A stretch of DNA of 9,072 nucleotides from an uncultured Clostridiaceae bacterium. Lineage in GTDB: Bacteria; Bacillota; Clostridia; Lachnospirales; Lachnospiraceae. How positions within the stretch are numbered: the first letter of the stretch is position 1; every line of letters starts with the position of its first letter. Shown one piece after another: positions 1-5,638 of this stretch. The translations under genes and the position numbers were made by a program. The notes below the pieces were generated by a model. It made no database searches, was not told where the DNA came from, and was given only the letters and a program-made list of their open reading frames with translations. Location: positions 1-9,072 of the forward strand of contig CAMWMT010000072.1 in NCBI GenBank assembly GCA_947175375.1, read 5' to 3'.

Positions 1-621
1 ATCCCACTGCCGCGCCTCCGGGGCCAGGCTCCGCTCTTCGGCATCCTCTGCGGCATCATCCTCTTCATCCTCATAGTCTCTTACGTTTCCTTCATAAGCC
101 TCACAGTCCTCCTGGAATCTTCTTATATTTTCCTCCGAGCCTTCCAGGAACAGATCCTGAAGCAACCAGTCTTCTGCCAGAGAGGCTCCTGTCTTTTCTT
201 TCATAACCTCCACTCCCTGACGAAAAAGAGCCGCACCGGAGCCATCCGTCATACGTACCATGCTTCTGATGTCCACGCCCTGCAGTGAGAGTCCATCGGC
301 AGCTGCATTGTTCTCCACAAACTGCCACAAATGGCTACTCAATTCATCTGTCCTTTCCGAGCCTCCTCCAAAAGAGGTATCCAGGCAGAACAGATCATAT
401 TGCTTCAGCAAATGCGGCTCATATTCCGAAAAGAGCGAAAACATGCCCGCCTCCACCGCCTGCTCTGCCTGCTTCTTCTGATACTGTTTCTGAACAGACT
501 GAAGGCATACCAAATACAAACCCAGAAAGACCAGAAAACACAATGCCATCCAGACGGTAAGCTGTCCCGATGCTTTTTTATACACTGCGGCTCTGAGAAA
601 CGATCTTCTCAAAAATCTCAT
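1..621 (-). CDS. DUF5702-type pseudopilin-like protein of the Tad locus (N-terminal 207 residues, runs off left edge)
   Basis: This is the last visible gene of the Tad pilus operon, and only its N-terminal 207 codons are in the window. The start chosen is ATG at 621, because AGGAG (628-632) lies 6 nt upstream. That start sits inside the flp gene, giving a 44-bp out-of-frame overlap. Residues 22-42 form one hydrophobic segment after a basic start (RRSFLRAAVYKK), as in TadE/pilin-like signal anchors. Residues 63-82 (LFSEYEPHLLKQYDLFCLDT) match the block I associate with DUF5702 proteins in Firmicute Tad loci: Ala/Gln-rich helix, then FSEY, then LLKQYDLF-LDTS. Residues 181-197 are strongly acidic. 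By context it is probably a membrane-anchored minor pseudopilin or assembly factor, which is inference. The family assignment is from memory of the motif; the C-terminus cannot be judged. Confidence 0.8.
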   Translation of the reverse strand, partial: MRFLRRSFLRAAVYKKASGQLTVWMALCFLVFLGLYLVCLQSVQKQYQKKQAEQAVEAGMFSLFSEYEPHLLKQYDLFCLDTSFGGGSERTDELSSHLWQFVENNAAADGLSLQGVDIRSMVRMTDGSGAALFRQGVEVMKEKTGASLAEDWLLQDLFLEGSEENIRRFQEDCEAYEGNVRDYEDEEDDAAEDAEERSLAPEARQWD

Positions 622-754
622 TGACGACTCCTGTGATCTGATTCTTAAAAATGATTACCAGTCCGATCAGTACCACAATAATCAGAATGATCTCTACGAC
701 TCCCATACCACTCTCATCTTCCCAGAAATTTTTCCAGAATGCTCTTATTCTCAT
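578..754 (-). CDS. flp: Flp1-family type IVb prepilin (major Tad pilin)
   Basis: This 58-residue protein should be the structural subunit of the Tad pilus. It starts at ATG 754 after AAAAGGGG (764-771, spacer 9 nt). It has a 16-residue leader (MRIRAFWKNFWEDESG) and then MGVVEIILIIVVLIGLVIIF. This gives the type IVb prepilin cleavage pattern, Gly before the cut and Glu at +5 of the mature protein (G16 | M17, E21), followed by a hydrophobic helix of about 16 residues. The short tail (KNQITGVVNEIFEKIVSQSRSV) is typical of the tiny Gram-positive Flp pilins. The Tyr after Glu that is common in proteobacterial Flp is Ile here. Its 3' end overlaps the next gene by 44 bp. A TadV/A24 prepilin peptidase would have to be encoded elsewhere. 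I am confident of the class. Confidence 0.9.
   Translation of the reverse strand: MRIRAFWKNFWEDESGMGVVEIILIIVVLIGLVIIFKNQITGVVNEIFEKIVSQSRSV
628..632 (-). promoter_or_regulatory. Ribosome binding site of the DUF5702-type gene, inside flp
   Basis: AGGAG on the minus strand stands 6 nt before the ATG at 621. It decides the start of the downstream gene and lies within flp codons, so translation of the two genes is likely coupled or competing. Confidence 0.6.
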
Positions 755-914
755 GTCTTTATTCCCCTTTTATTTGAGTTCCGCATCTGTCTGCAGAAGC
801 CCCCTTTCTCTGAAAGCATTTCCGGCCGCATTCGCGTCCTCCAATCCTTCCGGGCTTCTTCAGACAGATGCTGTTTGCTTCGATCCGAGTTCCACATCTA
901 TCTGTATGATGCGC
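755..914 (-). other. 160-bp tadC-flp spacer with an 18-bp imperfect direct repeat and a doubtful 48-codon ORF
   Basis: This is the only sizeable gap in the pilus operon. It contains GAGTTCCRCATCTRTCTG twice on the plus strand (776-793 and 887-904, 16 of 18 identical). A 48-codon minus-strand ORF (897-751, starting MWNSDRSK) ends in an ATGA overlap with the flp start, but it has no visible ribosome site and no recognisable motif. A different frame (857-770) reads GLEDANAAGNAFRERGLLQTDAELK and has no good start. Either could be a remnant of a small gene. I cannot call a real gene here. Confidence 0.4.
776..904. repeat. Imperfect 18-bp direct repeat pair flanking the tadC-flp spacer
   Basis: The copies are GAGTTCCGCATCTGTCTG (776-793) and GAGTTCCACATCTATCTG (887-904), with 2 mismatches. 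Start-to-start distance is 111 bp, a multiple of three. Read on the minus strand in the same frame they encode similar short peptides (DAELK and DVELGSK), which suggests a small internal duplication in a formerly or currently coding stretch. Confidence 0.55.
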
Positions 915-2114
915 TCATACCTGAAACGATACAACCGCTGGATACATAATGATGATCAATATCGTCAGGAGCATCATCAGCATCGGCAAAAGCAGCTTGC
1001 TCTCACACTCTTCTCCCATCCGCTTCGCCAGCGCCCTCCGATTCTCAAAAGCCTCTCTTGATTCTTCTTGCAGAAGACCCGCCAGGTTTTTTGTACCTTT
1101 TCTCAGGTTCTGGCTCAGCAGAGTTCCCAGCTTCAGATAGGACGGCATACGACACCTTGTACCAAACCGTTCATAGGCCTGCGCTTCTGCCACACCGCTC
1201 TGCATCTCGCGCAGCGTGGTACGCATTTCTTCATATGCGGTATGCCTTGTGATATCCGCCGTTTCATTTTTCTCGTAGTCATCCACAATCCGTTCCCACG
1301 CTTTTCTCGTGCTGATCCCTGCTCCCATGTAGAGGCTCAGCCTGCTTACGATCTCCGGATAATCCAGCTGCATGCCCCGTTCTCTCTTCTTCCGGATCTT
1401 ATCCTCCTCCTGCCGCTGTCCCACAGCCATTGCTGCCAGAGCCAGAAGTGTCAGCCCCAGTATCCATATCCAGCGATCATCTGCTGCCTGATACCAGACA
1501 ATCGGTTCTCCTGCTATAGCAGCCGGAAGTTCCAGTCTGTCAGAGACTTCCTCCTGCCTTTCTGAAAGTTCATATTCCAGCATTCGAAGCTTCTGCTGCG
1601 CATCCGGATGTACAGGCGGTATGACCTGGATGCTCTGTTCCCATACAAGTTCTTCCTCTCCCAGCGTCAGGACTGCCTGAACTCTTACTGTGACAGGCTG
1701 TTTCAGCGACTCATTTTTCACCGTCCCGTCCGGATCTATATGATCCCAGGAATCCAGATACCACTGTATCCTGATCTCCGTGTCCGGAAAGGCCGACGGC
1801 ATGAATACCTCCTGCCCAATATGATCAAAATCCGTATTTTCTTTCAGAAATACTGCTCCAAGTCTTTCGGAAGCAGACTGCAACTTTTCAAGAATCTCTT
1901 CCTCTTCATAAGGGATCTCCCGGACTGTCACCTGGAAAGGCAATGTCTCTCCTTCCATCTCGACCCGGACTTCCGTCCTCTGATCTCCGGTTCCGCTCTC
2001 TGGCCTGTTCAGATACTGCAGAGGTTCCCGTTCTCTCTGGCCATACAGGAAAAAGGCCAGGCTTAAAGCTCCTCCTGCCAGCGCAAGCAGGCATAATCTT
2101 GTCTTATATTTCAA
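915..2114 (-). CDS. tadC: TadC-like type II secretion F family platform protein with extracytoplasmic Ig-like domain
   Basis: This inner-membrane platform protein should work with TadB and CpaF to assemble Flp pili. The preferred start is TTG at 2114, since AAAAGGA lies about 9 nt upstream. A TTG at 2135 is also open but has no ribosome site. From 2114 the protein has 399 residues. Residues 6-24 are a membrane segment. Residues about 30-205 are a polar region probably outside the membrane, including a bacterial-Ig-like pattern at about 102-166 (IRIQWYLDSWDHIDPDGTV, then a V-x-L-x-G strand pair and IQVIPP). Residues 215-232 are a second membrane segment. Then comes the cytoplasmic T2SSF-type helical region (SLYMGAGISTRKAWERIVDDY, GTLLSQNLRKGTKNLAGLL), and the C-terminal membrane helix (LLLPMLMMLLTILIIIMYP). 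Proteobacterial TadC is about 300 residues without the Ig-like insertion. It overlaps tadB by 11 bp. Confidence 0.85.
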   Translation of the reverse strand: MKYKTRLCLLALAGGALSLAFFLYGQREREPLQYLNRPESGTGDQRTEVRVEMEGETLPFQVTVREIPYEEEEILEKLQSASERLGAVFLKENTDFDHIGQEVFMPSAFPDTEIRIQWYLDSWDHIDPDGTVKNESLKQPVTVRVQAVLTLGEEELVWEQSIQVIPPVHPDAQQKLRMLEYELSERQEEVSDRLELPAAIAGEPIVWYQAADDRWIWILGLTLLALAAMAVGQRQEEDKIRKKRERGMQLDYPEIVSRLSLYMGAGISTRKAWERIVDDYEKNETADITRHTAYEEMRTTLREMQSGVAEAQAYERFGTRCRMPSYLKLGTLLSQNLRKGTKNLAGLLQEESREAFENRRALAKRMGEECESKLLLPMLMMLLTILIIIMYPAVVSFQV

Positions 2115-2850
2115 ACTGTACCATCCTTTTCCCAAGCAAATACGCAGAAAGATAGATCATAAGACATACCGTTGCAACAATTGTTCCGATCGGGTTATGA
2201 TACAACCCTTCCAGAAATTCTCCGGAACCAATTCGCACATACAAAAGCACTGCTGCTGGCATGACTGTCATGATCCGCTGTTCATATACTTTTGCTGCAA
2301 GCAGCGTCTCGATCTCACGCCTTGTATCCATAATCTCTGCCATCTGGGACGCTGTATTTTGAATCACTGCATTCAGACTTCCGCCGCTTGTGCGTGCCGT
2401 GCAGAATACTTCTACAAAACTCTTTACTTCTTCCAGCGGATGTCTTTCGGCAAATTCACTTAAGAGCACCTCCGGCCGCTGATTATTTCCGGCCTTTGCC
2501 AGCATCCCTTTCAGTTCGTCTGTCATGATCCCTCCTTCTGGAAACATCAGCTGAAGCTCCCGGTAGGATTGTCCAAACGCATTTTCCACTGAATACCCGG
2601 CAGACAGTGAGGAAGAAAGCAGCAAAATCCACTCACGGAACATCTTTCGAAACTGTTCCTCTGCTTTCTGCGCTCTTGCTGTCCTGCATTCCCGGTTCCA
2701 CAACCAGAGAAAGGGAAGCAGAAAAAAGGCAGCACGCAGAGAATCATAAAATAACCAGGAAAATATCAGAATCAGAAGAATTCCTTTAAGAAGATCCGGA
2801 AATGACTCTTTTTTCATATGCCGGAATTCCGGCACGCTGAAATTTTTCAA
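2104..2850 (-). CDS. tadB: TadB-like type II secretion F family platform protein
   Basis: This is the first of the two inner-membrane platform proteins of the pilus machine. From TTG 2850 it has 248 residues. An in-frame stop two codons upstream rules out an earlier start, and the alternative is ATG at 2817. I prefer TTG because a short KNFSVPEF-type extension before the first membrane segment resembles related Firmicute TadB proteins, and GGGAG lies 12 nt upstream; neither start has an ideal site. Residues about 20-51 are hydrophobic. The T2SSF region follows: residues 76-97 (WILLLSSSLSAGYSVENAFGQS), then AERHPLEEVKSFVEVFCTARTSGGSLNAVI at about 133-162. The C-terminus (about 193-240) is two membrane segments. 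It overlaps cpaF by 65 bp with the long start and 32 bp with the short one, so it is probably coupled to cpaF translation. Confidence 0.88.
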   Translation of the reverse strand: MKNFSVPEFRHMKKESFPDLLKGILLILIFSWLFYDSLRAAFFLLPFLWLWNRECRTARAQKAEEQFRKMFREWILLLSSSLSAGYSVENAFGQSYRELQLMFPEGGIMTDELKGMLAKAGNNQRPEVLLSEFAERHPLEEVKSFVEVFCTARTSGGSLNAVIQNTASQMAEIMDTRREIETLLAAKVYEQRIMTVMPAAVLLYVRIGSGEFLEGLYHNPIGTIVATVCLMIYLSAYLLGKRMVQFEI

Positions 2851-4045
2851 TATTTTTCATATCTCCCGTTCTTTCCTGTACCCCGCAGATCCTGCCGGAT
2901 ACTTCACCGGTCTCCCGGAAGAGGAACAGTGGGTTCAATACCACCTGATCCCCCTCCATACCGGTCACTTCCGTGATTTCCAGAAGCCTGCGGCTTCTAT
3001 CCCGCAGTCTTCCGAGATAAACGATCAGATCAATGCCGGAAGCAATCTGCCTCCGGATTGCCTGCAGGGGCAGTTCCATCCCCATCAGTACCATGGTTTC
3101 TAAGCGGCCAATCGTGTCCCGTGTGCTGTTGGCATGACAGGTGGAAAAGCTCCCGTCATGGCCAGTATTCAGACAGGTCAAAAGCTCAAAAGCCTCGGCT
3201 CCACGGACTTCTCCGACTATTAAGCGCGTCGGTCTCATGCGAAGGGCCGCCCGGATCAGATCCCGGATCGTGATCTCCTGACAGTCCTCTGCGCCGGAAG
3301 CACGCGTCTCCAGACGCACCAGATTCTCTACTTTCTGAATCTGCAATTCTACAGTATCCTCGATCACGATTACCCGTTCATCTCCGGGAATGTATTCCGA
3401 GAGCGCATTTAAGAATGTTGTCTTCCCGGATCCGGTTCCGCCTGCGATCAGGATGGAATATCCGGACCGGACTGCATCCTTTAGGAATAGTGCCTCCTCC
3501 TCGGAGAGGCTCTCCAGTTCCAGAAGCCTCTCCATGGTTACAGGGCTTTCCGGAAATCGTCGTATTGTGATGATCGGCCCGTTCACCGCTACCGGAGGAA
3601 GGACAACATGCACCCGATCGCCATTCTCCAGCCTTGCGTCCACGATAGGCTGGGATTCATTGACGACCCGATTACAGGCGCCTGTCATCTGCTGGATGAT
3701 ATCGAGAATCCGTTCCCTGGAATAAAAATTCTTTTCCCAGCGCATCAGTTTCCCGTTTCTCTCAAGAAAGATACCATCCATCCCGTTGACCATGATCTCG
3801 GTCACTCCCGGTTCATCCAGAAGCTCCTGAAGCACGTCCATCTTCCGAAGGGCGTGGAACAGCTCCTTTTTTAACTGACACTTCTCATTCAGTGAAAGGC
3901 GCTGCTCTTTTCCATAGGAAAGCACTACCTCATCGATCAGTTCCTGCATCTCTTCGTCCGGCACTTCCCTGCTTAAGTCCACCCGTTCGAGAATCCGATT
4001 TTTCAGTTCCAGAAATCTCCCTGATGTCTCCGATACCTGTTCCAT
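2786..4045 (-). CDS. cpaF: CpaF/TadA-type secretion ATPase
   Basis: This 419-residue cytoplasmic hexameric ATPase of the GspE/VirB11 superfamily should power Tad pilus assembly. Start ATG 4045 follows GGAGG by 4 nt, and that ribosome site overlaps the upstream stop codon. An N-terminal helical domain (1-90) is followed by the VTEIMVNGMDGIFLERNGKL block (81-100). Walker A is GGTGSGKT (202-209). The Asp box is around VIVIEDTVEL (225-234). Walker B is RLIVGEVRG (274-282), and the His-box-like GSFSTCHANST is at 298-308. The basic region RPTRLIV and arginines typical of the family are present, so the enzyme looks intact. Length fits CpaF (about 400-470). It is preceded by the CpaE-like gene with an 8-nt gap and overlaps tadB. 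The product call is firm; the symbol follows the family. Confidence 0.96.
   Translation of the reverse strand: MEQVSETSGRFLELKNRILERVDLSREVPDEEMQELIDEVVLSYGKEQRLSLNEKCQLKKELFHALRKMDVLQELLDEPGVTEIMVNGMDGIFLERNGKLMRWEKNFYSRERILDIIQQMTGACNRVVNESQPIVDARLENGDRVHVVLPPVAVNGPIITIRRFPESPVTMERLLELESLSEEEALFLKDAVRSGYSILIAGGTGSGKTTFLNALSEYIPGDERVIVIEDTVELQIQKVENLVRLETRASGAEDCQEITIRDLIRAALRMRPTRLIVGEVRGAEAFELLTCLNTGHDGSFSTCHANSTRDTIGRLETMVLMGMELPLQAIRRQIASGIDLIVYLGRLRDRSRRLLEITEVTGMEGDQVVLNPLFLFRETGEVSGRICGVQERTGDMKNIEKFQRAGIPAYEKRVISGSS
2819..2834. repeat. Perfect 16-bp palindrome in the cpaF/tadB overlap
   Basis: TGCCGGAATTCCGGCA is fully self-complementary. In the operon mRNA it can form a 6-bp GC-rich stem with an AAUU loop that ends 2 nt before the alternative tadB ATG (2817). 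It could reduce initiation at that codon, or it may only be constrained by both overlapping reading frames. Confidence 0.6.
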
Positions 4046-4053
4046 GATACCTC

Positions 4054-5049
4054 CTATTCCTTCAGCAGTCCCCGGACAAAAACGCCCAGCTCCTGCTGCG
4101 GCAGCATGAAGAGGTCTTCTTCACTGTATGGTCCCATACCGCATTCTGGCAGTTCCAGCTTCTGAAGTTTTTCCAGTATATCCATTCCGTCTGACACCTG
4201 AAGATGCTTCTCCCACTGTCCAAGCCTGCCCTGCGAGATCAGATCCGGGCCGACCGGCACATAGATGCCGCTGCACTGCCTGAGAAGATCTGTCTCGTGA
4301 CCTGTAAGATTGCCAAAATCCAGTATGATGACATCATATGTACTCTGTGTACGTATCAGATATAACAGGCGCTGCCACTCTTCGGCAGTGACCTGCAGAA
4401 AATCCGTATAGGATTCACAGGGAGGAATATAATCCATCCGGTCCAGCTTCTTGATCATGCTGTTCAGGCGATACAGAAACGAAGTCTTATTTTGTCTAAG
4501 GTAGTAAATAAGATCCGTCAGGTTCCAGTGACTTCCATCCAGAATCTCAGAAAATCCGGAGCATTCTTCCAGATTCAGATATAAAACATTCCGATCCTCC
4601 GCAATCGTCTGCCCTAACGTAAGAGCAAATTTATTTTTCCTGATCCCTTCCGATGGAGAATATACTCCAATTACCTTGTTATCCTTATGCGCCTGTGTAT
4701 AATACTCTTCTTCGTCCTGTTCAGAATAATAGTACATGATCTCCCGAAGAATATTTTCCACAGACTGATACTTGTACACAGCCGGGAACCTGTTAAGCTC
4801 TTTAGGTAGACTTCCCTCGGATAAAAAGATCACACATTCATTCCGGATGAAATCTTTCATCATTTCATACCATTTTGCTGATATCAGCAGTATTTCGACC
4901 TCTTCCGCGGAAAGCGCCTTCACAAGCTGGTCCTGTTCGGTACACATCCGCACCTGAAACAGATGACTTTTTTTCAGATTCACGTACTCCCTGAAAGCCT
5001 CCACATAGGAAGCTTCCGAATCCGCAATCCATAATCTTGTGTTTTTCAC
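4054..5049 (-). CDS. CpaE-like pilus protein: pseudo-receiver plus MinD/ParA-like domain with degenerate P-loop
   Basis: This is the first gene of the pilus operon. The start chosen is GTG 5049, because AGGAGG (5055-5060) lies 5 nt upstream and the domain begins right there (KNTRLWIADSE). An ATG at 5085 is open but has no ribosome site. The protein has 331 residues. Residues 1-115 resemble a receiver fold, but the phospho-acceptor strand reads ILLISAKWY with Ser where Asp is expected. Residues about 125-300 follow the CpaE/MinD layout: VIGVYSPSEGIRKNKFALTL in the P-loop position, VLYLNLEECSGF, YIPPCESYTDF, and YDVIILDFGNLTGHE. The Walker A motif is damaged, with Arg and Asn where GKT is expected, so ATP binding is doubtful. 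CpaE proteins position or regulate Tad machines; that role here is inference from homology and gene order. Confidence 0.82.
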   Translation of the reverse strand: MKNTRLWIADSEASYVEAFREYVNLKKSHLFQVRMCTEQDQLVKALSAEEVEILLISAKWYEMMKDFIRNECVIFLSEGSLPKELNRFPAVYKYQSVENILREIMYYYSEQDEEEYYTQAHKDNKVIGVYSPSEGIRKNKFALTLGQTIAEDRNVLYLNLEECSGFSEILDGSHWNLTDLIYYLRQNKTSFLYRLNSMIKKLDRMDYIPPCESYTDFLQVTAEEWQRLLYLIRTQSTYDVIILDFGNLTGHETDLLRQCSGIYVPVGPDLISQGRLGQWEKHLQVSDGMDILEKLQKLELPECGMGPYSEEDLFMLPQQELGVFVRGLLKE

Positions 5050-5054
5050 TTTTA

Positions 5055-5060
5055 CCTCCT
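5055..5060 (-). promoter_or_regulatory. Ribosome binding site selecting GTG 5049 of the CpaE-like gene
   Basis: AGGAGG on the minus strand stands 5 nt before GTG 5049. It is the strongest site in the leader and argues against ATG 5085, which has only a poor AT-rich upstream region. Confidence 0.75.
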
Positions 5061-5150
5061 GCAACACAAGCCCCCGTATCTTCATGCTGCAATTTTTAAT
5101 GGAATTCTGACTCAGAAATCATACGAGTCTATGGCGAATGCCACCTTGTC

Positions 5151-5164
5151 GATAAACGTTTATC
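5151..5164. promoter_or_regulatory. Perfect 14-bp palindrome at the predicted transcription start
   Basis: GATAAACGTTTATC is fully self-complementary and begins at about +2 of the predicted pilus transcript. It could be a repressor operator, or a 5' hairpin in the mRNA. Its centre (AAACGTTT) partly resembles LacI/CcpA-family operators, but the outer bases do not fit the cre consensus. Confidence 0.45.
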
Positions 5165-5171
5165 ACGTTTT

Positions 5172-5200
5172 ATTATAGAGAACCCTTTTTATGCTGTAAA
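5172..5200 (-). promoter_or_regulatory. Sigma-A-type promoter of the Tad pilus operon
   Basis: On the minus strand TTTACA (5200-5195, 5 of 6 to TTGACA) is separated by exactly 17 nt from TATAAT (5177-5172, consensus). The start of transcription would be near 5165, giving a leader of about 116 nt before GTG 5049. The -35 box forms half of an inverted repeat, and another palindrome begins at the predicted start site. Confidence 0.72.
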
Positions 5201-5212
5201 GCCATTTTACAG
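5194..5212. promoter_or_regulatory. Operator-like inverted repeat over the -35 box
   Basis: CTGTAAA-N5-TTTACAG is a perfect 7-bp inverted repeat, and its left arm contains the pilus promoter -35 hexamer. In the direction of bofA transcription there is no T-tract after it, so a protein-binding site fits better than a bofA terminator. Confidence 0.45.
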
Positions 5213-5227
5213 TTTGTTTACATTTTT

Positions 5228-5234
5228 TGTCGAA
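5228..5234 (+). promoter_or_regulatory. Spo0A-box-like heptamer upstream of the pilus promoter
   Basis: TGTCGAA matches the 0A box core exactly and is centred about 66 bp upstream of the predicted pilus transcription start, just after the bofA stop. A 7-mer is expected roughly once by chance in a 9-kb window on both strands, so this is suggestive only. Confidence 0.3.
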
Positions 5235-5237
5235 TAC

Positions 5238-5510
5238 TCACAAAAACCGAAACGCCGCAATCGCGTAAAGGAGAGAAACCCCGCTGAATCCAAGGGTTCC
5301 GGACGTCAAAAGACTGCAGAGATTGATTCCTACCGCGCATGGGATCTCCCACATTTCCAGCAGAAGATTGATCCCATAGATCGAGATCGCCCCTGTTACC
5401 GCCCGCAGACAAAAATTCAGGAAAAATTCTACTTTCCGCTTCACTAGTACCATAAAAAGTACCAGAAGACATGCCCCTGCGATCACCAGAACCCCCATCT
5501 CTTTCTCCAC
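5238..5510 (-). CDS. bofA: BofA-like pro-sigma-K processing inhibitor family protein
   Basis: This 90-residue membrane protein is close to the length of Bacillus BofA (about 87). In Bacillus, BofA holds the SpoIVFB protease inactive in the outer forespore membrane until pro-sigma-K is cleaved. Start GTG 5510 follows GGAGG by 8 nt; an internal ATG at 5498 is less well placed. Residues 6-23 are one membrane segment and about 27-52 are a second. The family signature follows at 61-84 (GINLCSLLTSGTLGFSGVSLLYAI), with the expected N, G-x-L-G and final hydrophobic run; the usual Pro before the last Gly is Ser here. Many Clostridia carry BofA without an obvious SpoIVFB, so the exact partner here is unknown. 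The neighbouring divergent DUF2508 gene recalls the Bacillus yaaL-bofA neighbourhood. Confidence 0.85.
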   Translation of the reverse strand: MEKEMGVLVIAGACLLVLFMVLVKRKVEFFLNFCLRAVTGAISIYGINLLLEMWEIPCAVGINLCSLLTSGTLGFSGVSLLYAIAAFRFL

Positions 5511-5533
5511 TTACGTCCCCTCCTCTCTGGTTC

Positions 5534-5561
5534 ACTATATGAGAACTGCTGAAAAATATTC
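5534..5561 (-). promoter_or_regulatory. Sigma-E-like promoter of bofA
   Basis: On the minus strand GAATATT (5561-5555) precedes CATATAGT (5541-5534) with a 13-nt spacer. This resembles the Bacillus sigma-E consensus (KMATATT, about 14 nt, CATACAnT), with one clear departure in the -10. The transcript would begin just before the GAGGAGGGG ribosome site. Mother-cell sigma-E control is what is expected for bofA. Confidence 0.5.
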
Positions 5562-5576
5562 CCGTTTCCGTATAAA
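5549..5576 (+). promoter_or_regulatory. Weak candidate promoter for the DUF2508 gene
   Basis: CTGAAA (5549-5554) and TATAAA (5571-5576) have a 16-nt spacer. The match is only moderate and it overlaps the divergent bofA promoter. No better arrangement was found upstream of 5639. Confidence 0.3.
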
Positions 5577-5638
5577 TTTTCCAATTGACGACTATACTGA
5601 TAGTAACCAGTTTACCTGTAACAGGAAGGAAGATGCAG

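Noticed and set aside
651..2066. Plus-strand ORFs opposite tadC and flp
   Set aside because: They are antisense shadows of clearly recognisable minus-strand Tad genes and have no ribosome sites.
5050..5085. Longer CpaE-like start at ATG 5085
   Set aside because: It has no ribosome site, whereas AGGAGG lies 5 nt before GTG 5049 and the receiver-like fold begins exactly there.
5151..5164. CcpA (cre) or LexA operator
   Set aside because: The centre AAACGTTT fits part of cre, but the required outer G and C are missing, and the sequence does not match the GAAC-N4-GTTC LexA form.
5194..5227. CTGTAAA-N5-TTTACAG followed by T-rich sequence as an intrinsic terminator
   Set aside because: The T-rich stretch follows only on the plus strand, where no gene ends; in the bofA direction the stem is followed by an A-rich sequence. 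It also contains the -35 hexamer.
5585..5638. N-terminal extension of the DUF2508 protein
   Set aside because: AGGAAGGA is correctly spaced only for ATG 5639, and the extra residues are not part of the recognised pattern.
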